A stretch of DNA of 9,459 nucleotides from Muribaculaceae bacterium (GTDB taxonomy: Bacteria; Bacteroidota; Bacteroidia; Bacteroidales; Muribaculaceae): assembly GCA_029051445.1 (NCBI GenBank), contig JAIDKP010000359.1:1-9459 (forward strand), given 5' to 3'. This document shows positions 6,255 to 9,459 of this stretch, piece after piece (the first letter of the stretch is position 1; every line of letters starts with the position of its first letter). The position numbers and the translations under genes are program-made. Under the pieces are notes generated by a model. It was not told where the DNA came from, did no database searches, and saw nothing but the letters and a program-made list of their open reading frames with translations.

Positions 6255-6285
6255 TGTAAATTGTGTTTATAAGCTGTCGACAAAG

Positions 6286-6294
6286 TGTGGATAA
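6286..6294 (-). promoter_or_regulatory. Consensus DnaA box upstream of holA
   Basis: The minus strand reads TTATCCACA, a perfect DnaA box, 44 bp upstream of the holA start. Near matches TTATAAACA lie on the same strand within both TGTGTTTATAA repeats (6264-6272 and 6494-6502). DnaA is known to regulate genes near its boxes as well as to open origins. Regulation of holA is plausible; one perfect 9-mer can also arise by chance. Confidence 0.5.
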
Positions 6295-6469
6295 TGCTAA
6301 AAAAAGTGTTGAAACAGATGTTAAAAAAGCATGCTGATATCAACACCTGCCAGAGTATAAAAAATGGAATCTCACAAGTGTTGAAAAGCACGCATGATAT
6401 CATCGCCAGCCCCTGTGTTTCTAAACAAGGTTTTCTACACTTTTTAAGCTGTTTACAATCAAAAATTAT

Positions 6470-6477
6470 TAACTTTG
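6470..6477 (+). promoter_or_regulatory. -7 promoter box for nadA
   Basis: TAACTTTG, in the context TTAACTTTGCA, is a textbook Bacteroidetes -7 element. Transcription would start near 6484, giving nadA a leader of about 200 nt. A -33 TTTG is not obvious at the expected distance; GTTTAC at 6451 is too close. Confidence 0.6.
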
Positions 6478-6684
6478 CAAGAAATCAACAATGTGTTTAT
6501 AAAGTTGTATCTAATTGATTCATATAAGAGTCATATGTAGATAAAGCTATGATAACGCATAAATGAAGGATGATAATTGACAAAGCCAAACCATCTCCCA
6601 AAAAGTTGTGTGCCGTTGTCAACATCCATTATTACTATTCCTAAAAATTTTTTTTCAAAGAAAATATTTAATAAAAAAATAATA

Positions 6685-7638
6685 ATGAAAGCCGACGATA
6701 AGTGCAGTTGCGGTGAATCACTGAAGGATGAGATCCTGAGGCTGAAGAAAGAGAGGGGCGCTGTGATACTCGCCCACTATTATCAGCATGGAGATATACA
6801 GGATCTTGCTGATTTCATAGGCGACAGTCTGGCACTCGCTCAGATAGCCCGCACTCTCAAGGAGGATGTCATAGTGCTCTGCGGTGTTCATTTCATGGGT
6901 GAGACAGCTAAAATACTTTGCCCGGAGAAGACTGTGCTTGTACCTGACGAGAATGCCGGCTGCTCACTTGCCGACAGTTGTCAGGCCGATGATTTCGCCA
7001 GGTTCATAAATGATCATCCCGGTCACACAGTGTTGAGCTATGTGAATACATCGGCTGCAGTGAAGGCTCTCACCGATATAGTGGTGACTTCGTCTAACGC
7101 TCTGTCGATAGTAAGCAAGCTTCCTGATGAAACTCCTATCATATTCGGACCTGACAGAAATCTCGGTAGCTACATAAACGGTGTTACCGGGCGCAATATG
7201 GTTCTGTGGGACGGGGCCTGCCACGTCCACGAGCAGTTTTCGGTCGAGAAGCTTATCGAGCTGAAGAAAGAGTATGGCGATGCTGAGGTTCTCGCCCATC
7301 CCGAGTGCAAAAAAACGGTGCTTATGCTGGCGGATGTCGTAGGTTCGACAGCAAAACTTCTCAAGCACAGTCAGGAGAGCGATTGCAAGAAATTTATTGT
7401 CGCTACCGAAAGCGGAATTCTTCATGAGATGCGCAAGTCGTGTCCCGACAAGGAATTCATACCAGTTCCTCCGAGCGACAGCAGCTGCGGATGCAATGAC
7501 TGCAGTTACATGAAGCTTAACACTCTTGAGAAACTTCGCGATTGCCTGAAGAATATGTCGCCTGCGATAACTGTGGACCGTGATATCGCAGAGAAGGCAG
7601 TGAGGCCTATAGAGAGAATGCTCGAGATGAGCAAGTGA
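6685..7638 (+). CDS. nadA: Quinolinate synthase
   Basis: NadA condenses iminoaspartate with dihydroxyacetone phosphate to make quinolinate, the de novo precursor of NAD, using a [4Fe-4S] cluster in the cytosol. With the ATG at 6685 the protein is 317 residues, within the family range. The three repeated domains are visible. AVILAHYYQHGDIQDLADFIGDSL (26-49 region) gives the first substrate loop. GVHFMGETAKIL precedes NAGCSLADSC with cluster ligand C93. YVNTSAAVKA (119-128) forms a substrate site, WDGACHVHE holds C179, HPEC lies at 205-208, and CGCNDCSYMKLNT (268-280) provides the third ligand C273. An in-frame TTG at 6577 would add 36 residues of low-complexity, Lys/Phe-rich sequence unlike the family, so it is rejected; the A-rich stretch before 6685 is a typical Bacteroidetes initiation region. 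leuS follows 52 bp downstream. Confidence 0.95.
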   Translation: MKADDKCSCGESLKDEILRLKKERGAVILAHYYQHGDIQDLADFIGDSLALAQIARTLKEDVIVLCGVHFMGETAKILCPEKTVLVPDENAGCSLADSCQADDFARFINDHPGHTVLSYVNTSAAVKALTDIVVTSSNALSIVSKLPDETPIIFGPDRNLGSYINGVTGRNMVLWDGACHVHEQFSVEKLIELKKEYGDAEVLAHPECKKTVLMLADVVGSTAKLLKHSQESDCKKFIVATESGILHEMRKSCPDKEFIPVPPSDSSCGCNDCSYMKLNTLEKLRDCLKNMSPAITVDRDIAEKAVRPIERMLEMSK

Positions 7639-7676
7639 ATTGGCCATTTAACACAGATAAAGTAAAAAGAAAGATA

Positions 7677-7684
7677 TAATTTTG
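7677..7684 (+). promoter_or_regulatory. Candidate -7 promoter box directly before leuS
   Basis: TAATTTTG fits TAnnTTTG and ends six bases before the leuS ATG, predicting transcription from about the start codon itself. No -33 TTTG is seen at the proper spacing. leuS may instead be read from the nadA transcript, since no terminator is visible in the 52-bp gap. Confidence 0.4.
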
Positions 7685-7690
7685 CCAATC

Positions 7691-9459
7691 ATGGAATACA
7701 ATCACAGAGATATAGAATCACGCTGGCAGCAGCAGTGGAAGAATGACAATACATACAAGACGGATATTGATAACAGCCGCAAGAAATATTATGTTCTGGA
7801 TATGTTTCCCTATCCGTCGGGTGCAGGATTGCATGTAGGTCATCCGCTCGGATATATCGCTTCGGATATATATTCACGTTTCAAGCGTCTTCAGGGTTTC
7901 AATGTGCTTCATCCGATGGGGTATGACGCTTATGGTCTTCCTGCCGAGCAGTATGCCATACAGACGGGCCAGCATCCGGAGAAAACCACCAACGACAATA
8001 TCAAGCGCTATAAGGAGCAGCTTGAGAAAATAGGGTTCTGTTATGACTGGAGTCGTGAGATAAGAACTTGTGATCCGGAGTATTACAAGTGGACACAGTG
8101 GGCTTTTGAGCGCATGTTTGAGTCGTACTACGACACGAAGCTCAACAAAGCGATGCCCATAAAGTCGCTTACAGAGCATTTTGAAAAAGAGGGAAGCCAG
8201 GGTGTGAACGCCGCTTCGGGCCGTGAGCTTAATTTCACCGCCGAGGAGTGGAACGACATGAGCGAGAAGGAGCAGAGCGATGTGCTTATGAATTACCGTC
8301 TGGCTTATCTCGGCAATACAATGGTGAACTGGTGTCCGGCCCTCGGAACGGTGCTTGCCAATGACGAGGTAAGCGAGGGTGTTTCGCTTCGCGGAGGCTA
8401 TCCTGTTGAACAGAAGCTGATGTATCAGTGGTGTCTGCGTGTATCGGCCTATGCCCAGCGTCTGCTCGACGGTCTTGATACAATAGACTGGACTCCGTCG
8501 CTCAAGGAGACACAGCGCAACTGGATCGGTCGCAGCGAGGGAGCCGAGATGAAGTTCCCGGTGGACGGCAACGACGATGTGGTAATGGAAATCTTCACCA
8601 CCCGTGCCGATACTGTGATGGGTGTGACCTTCATGGTGCTTGCTCCCGAGAGCAAATATGTGGACCAGCTCACTACCCCTGAACAGCGTGCCGAGGTTGA
8701 CGAATATATCAAGTCGATCAAGCACAAGACCGAGCGTGAGAGAATGATAGACAAGAAGGTCACCGGTGTATTTACGGGTGCCTATGCCATCAATCCGCTT
8801 ACAGGAAAGAAAATACCTGTGTGGGTGAGCGACTATGTGCTTGCCGGCTATGGAACAGGTGCCATCATGGCAGTGCCTGCACACGACAGCCGCGACTATG
8901 CGTTTGCAAAGAAATTCAATCTCGATATAATACCTCTTATCGAGGGTGCCGACGTGAGCGAGGAGAGTTTTGACGCCAAAAGCGGCATAATGATCAACAG
9001 TGACGGCGGCGAGCTGAATCTGAACGGTCTTGAGGTAAAGGATGCCATAAAGAAGGCCAAGGAATTTGTAGAGGAGAAAGGGATAGGCAAGGTGAAGGTG
9101 AACTATCGTCTCCGCGATGCCATATTCAGCCGTCAGCGCTACTGGGGCGAGCCTTTCCCTGTATATTACAAGGATGGTATCCCTCATCTGCTCGGAGAGG
9201 ACAAGCTGCCTCTTCTTTTGCCAGAGGTAGACAAATATCTTCCGACAGAGAGCGGTGAACCTCCACTTGGCCGCGCAAAGAACTGGATGACCGAGGATGG
9301 GTATCCGCTGGAGCTCTGCACCATGCCCGGTTTCGCCGGATCGAGTGCCTACTATCTTCGTTACATGGATCCTCACAACAACGAGGCGCTTGTGTCGAAG
9401 GAGGCCAATGAGTACTGGCGTAATGTGGATCTCTATATAGGAGGTACGGAGCATGCTAC
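7691..9459 (+). CDS. leuS: Leucine--tRNA ligase, N-terminal part (3' end outside window)
   Basis: The frame is open from ATG 7691 to the window edge, 589 codons of a protein usually around 900 residues or more. It attaches leucine to tRNA-Leu and edits mischarged tRNA. The start [16 protein letters not shown] is the standard LeuRS N-terminus. The class I HIGH motif is HVGH at 48-51 in [18 protein letters not shown]. The CP1 editing domain is present, with the Thr-rich [19 protein letters not shown] and the conserved [13 protein letters not shown] that carries the editing Asp, so proofreading should be intact. [13 protein letters not shown] marks the return to the catalytic core, and the visible sequence ends in [10 protein letters not shown]. 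The KMSKS loop and anticodon-binding region are beyond the window. No Shine-Dalgarno is seen. It lies 52 bp after nadA in the same direction. Confidence 0.96.
   Translation, partial: MEYNHRDIESRWQQQWKNDNTYKTDIDNSRKKYYVLDMFPYPSGAGLHVGHPLGYIASDIYSRFKRLQGFNVLHPMGYDAYGLPAEQYAIQTGQHPEKTTNDNIKRYKEQLEKIGFCYDWSREIRTCDPEYYKWTQWAFERMFESYYDTKLNKAMPIKSLTEHFEKEGSQGVNAASGRELNFTAEEWNDMSEKEQSDVLMNYRLAYLGNTMVNWCPALGTVLANDEVSEGVSLRGGYPVEQKLMYQWCLRVSAYAQRLLDGLDTIDWTPSLKETQRNWIGRSEGAEMKFPVDGNDDVVMEIFTTRADTVMGVTFMVLAPESKYVDQLTTPEQRAEVDEYIKSIKHKTERERMIDKKVTGVFTGAYAINPLTGKKIPVWVSDYVLAGYGTGAIMAVPAHDSRDYAFAKKFNLDIIPLIEGADVSEESFDAKSGIMINSDGGELNLNGLEVKDAIKKAKEFVEEKGIGKVKVNYRLRDAIFSRQRYWGEPFPVYYKDGIPHLLGEDKLPLLLPEVDKYLPTESGEPPLGRAKNWMTEDGYPLELCTMPGFAGSSAYYLRYMDPHNNEALVSKEANEYWRNVDLYIGGTEHA

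Larger units (their letters stand above)
6262..6502. repeat. Repeat-rich divergent intergenic region between holA and nadA
   Basis: The 442-bp gap (6243-6684) contains no convincing gene. TGTGTTTATAA occurs at 6262-6272 and 6492-6502. TAAGCTGT occurs at 6270-6277 and 6445-6452. AAGTGTTGAAA occurs at about 6305-6315 and 6377-6387, each followed within about 30 bases by the palindrome TGATATCA, which in the second copy extends to ATGATATCAT at 6394-6403. GTGTTGA (6306-6312) is inverted at 6340-6346, and AAAAAGTGT (6301-6309) is inverted at 6437-6445. The density of short direct and inverted repeats suggests protein binding sites or a structured leader. Confidence 0.5.

Noticed and set aside
6577..6684. 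N-terminal extension of nadA from a TTG
   Set aside because: The 36 extra residues are low-complexity and unlike NadA; the ATG at 6685 gives a normal-length protein and sits after an A-rich initiation region.
6243..6684. The chromosomal replication origin itself
   Set aside because: Only one perfect DnaA box is present and no clear AT-rich unwinding element or adjacent dnaA-type gene is seen; this is kept only as a regulatory-site finding.
6964..7647. 227-codon open frame on the minus strand
   Set aside because: It is antisense to nadA, whose cluster Cys residues and substrate motifs are intact; no motif or start context supports the antisense frame.
7874..9454. 526-codon open frame on the minus strand
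   Set aside because: It lies wholly antisense to leuS, which has clear LeuRS motifs throughout; the translated product is His/Leu-rich without recognisable domains, as expected for the antisense of a codon-biased gene.

Overview
The window looks like the chromosome of a member of the Bacteroidales, possibly Muribaculaceae-like (the family placement is inference). Three things point there. Sequences of the form TAnnTTTG, the Bacteroidetes -7 promoter element, precede several genes. Shine-Dalgarno sequences are mostly absent. The DnaX tail, HolA, SIMPL protein and LeuRS resemble Bacteroidales versions of these proteins, as recalled without a database search. No tRNA, rRNA, CRISPR array, insertion sequence or integrase was seen.

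Layout, left to right. (1) The 3' end of dnaX (clamp-loader tau/gamma) on the + strand. (2) A compact + strand operon of three genes: an ATP-grasp ligase, a GtrA-like four-helix membrane protein, and a CDP-alcohol phosphatidyltransferase. It has its own -7 box at the front and ends in a long hairpin terminator. (3) An AT-rich accessory patch (about 2930-4250). It holds the C-terminal remnant of a C10 (streptopain-like) cysteine protease, an overlapping intact lipoprotein gene, and a short relic reading frame. (4) A - strand pair, holA (clamp-loader delta) followed by a periplasmic SIMPL/DUF541 protein, closed by a good minus-strand terminator. (5) A 442-bp divergent intergenic region rich in short repeats, with one perfect DnaA box close to holA. 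(6) nadA (quinolinate synthase) and the 5' two-thirds of leuS on the + strand; leuS runs off the window.

How the genes work together. dnaX and holA encode subunits of the same replicative clamp loader, although they are not in one operon here. nadA and leuS are housekeeping genes that may share a transcript. The least understood unit is the ATP-grasp/GtrA/CDP-alcohol phosphatidyltransferase operon. Its composition suggests that a polar head group or small molecule is activated or ligated, transferred onto a lipid at the membrane, and possibly flipped or presented by the GtrA protein. The transferase carries a non-canonical form of the signature motif: the fourth conserved Asp position is Gly, with an Asp one residue later. 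Substrates cannot be read from the sequence. In the accessory patch, a protease remnant lacking its catalytic-Cys half sits directly upstream of an intact lipoprotein. That arrangement recalls the C10 protease/inhibitor pairs described in Bacteroides, so the lipoprotein may be an orphaned partner (inference).
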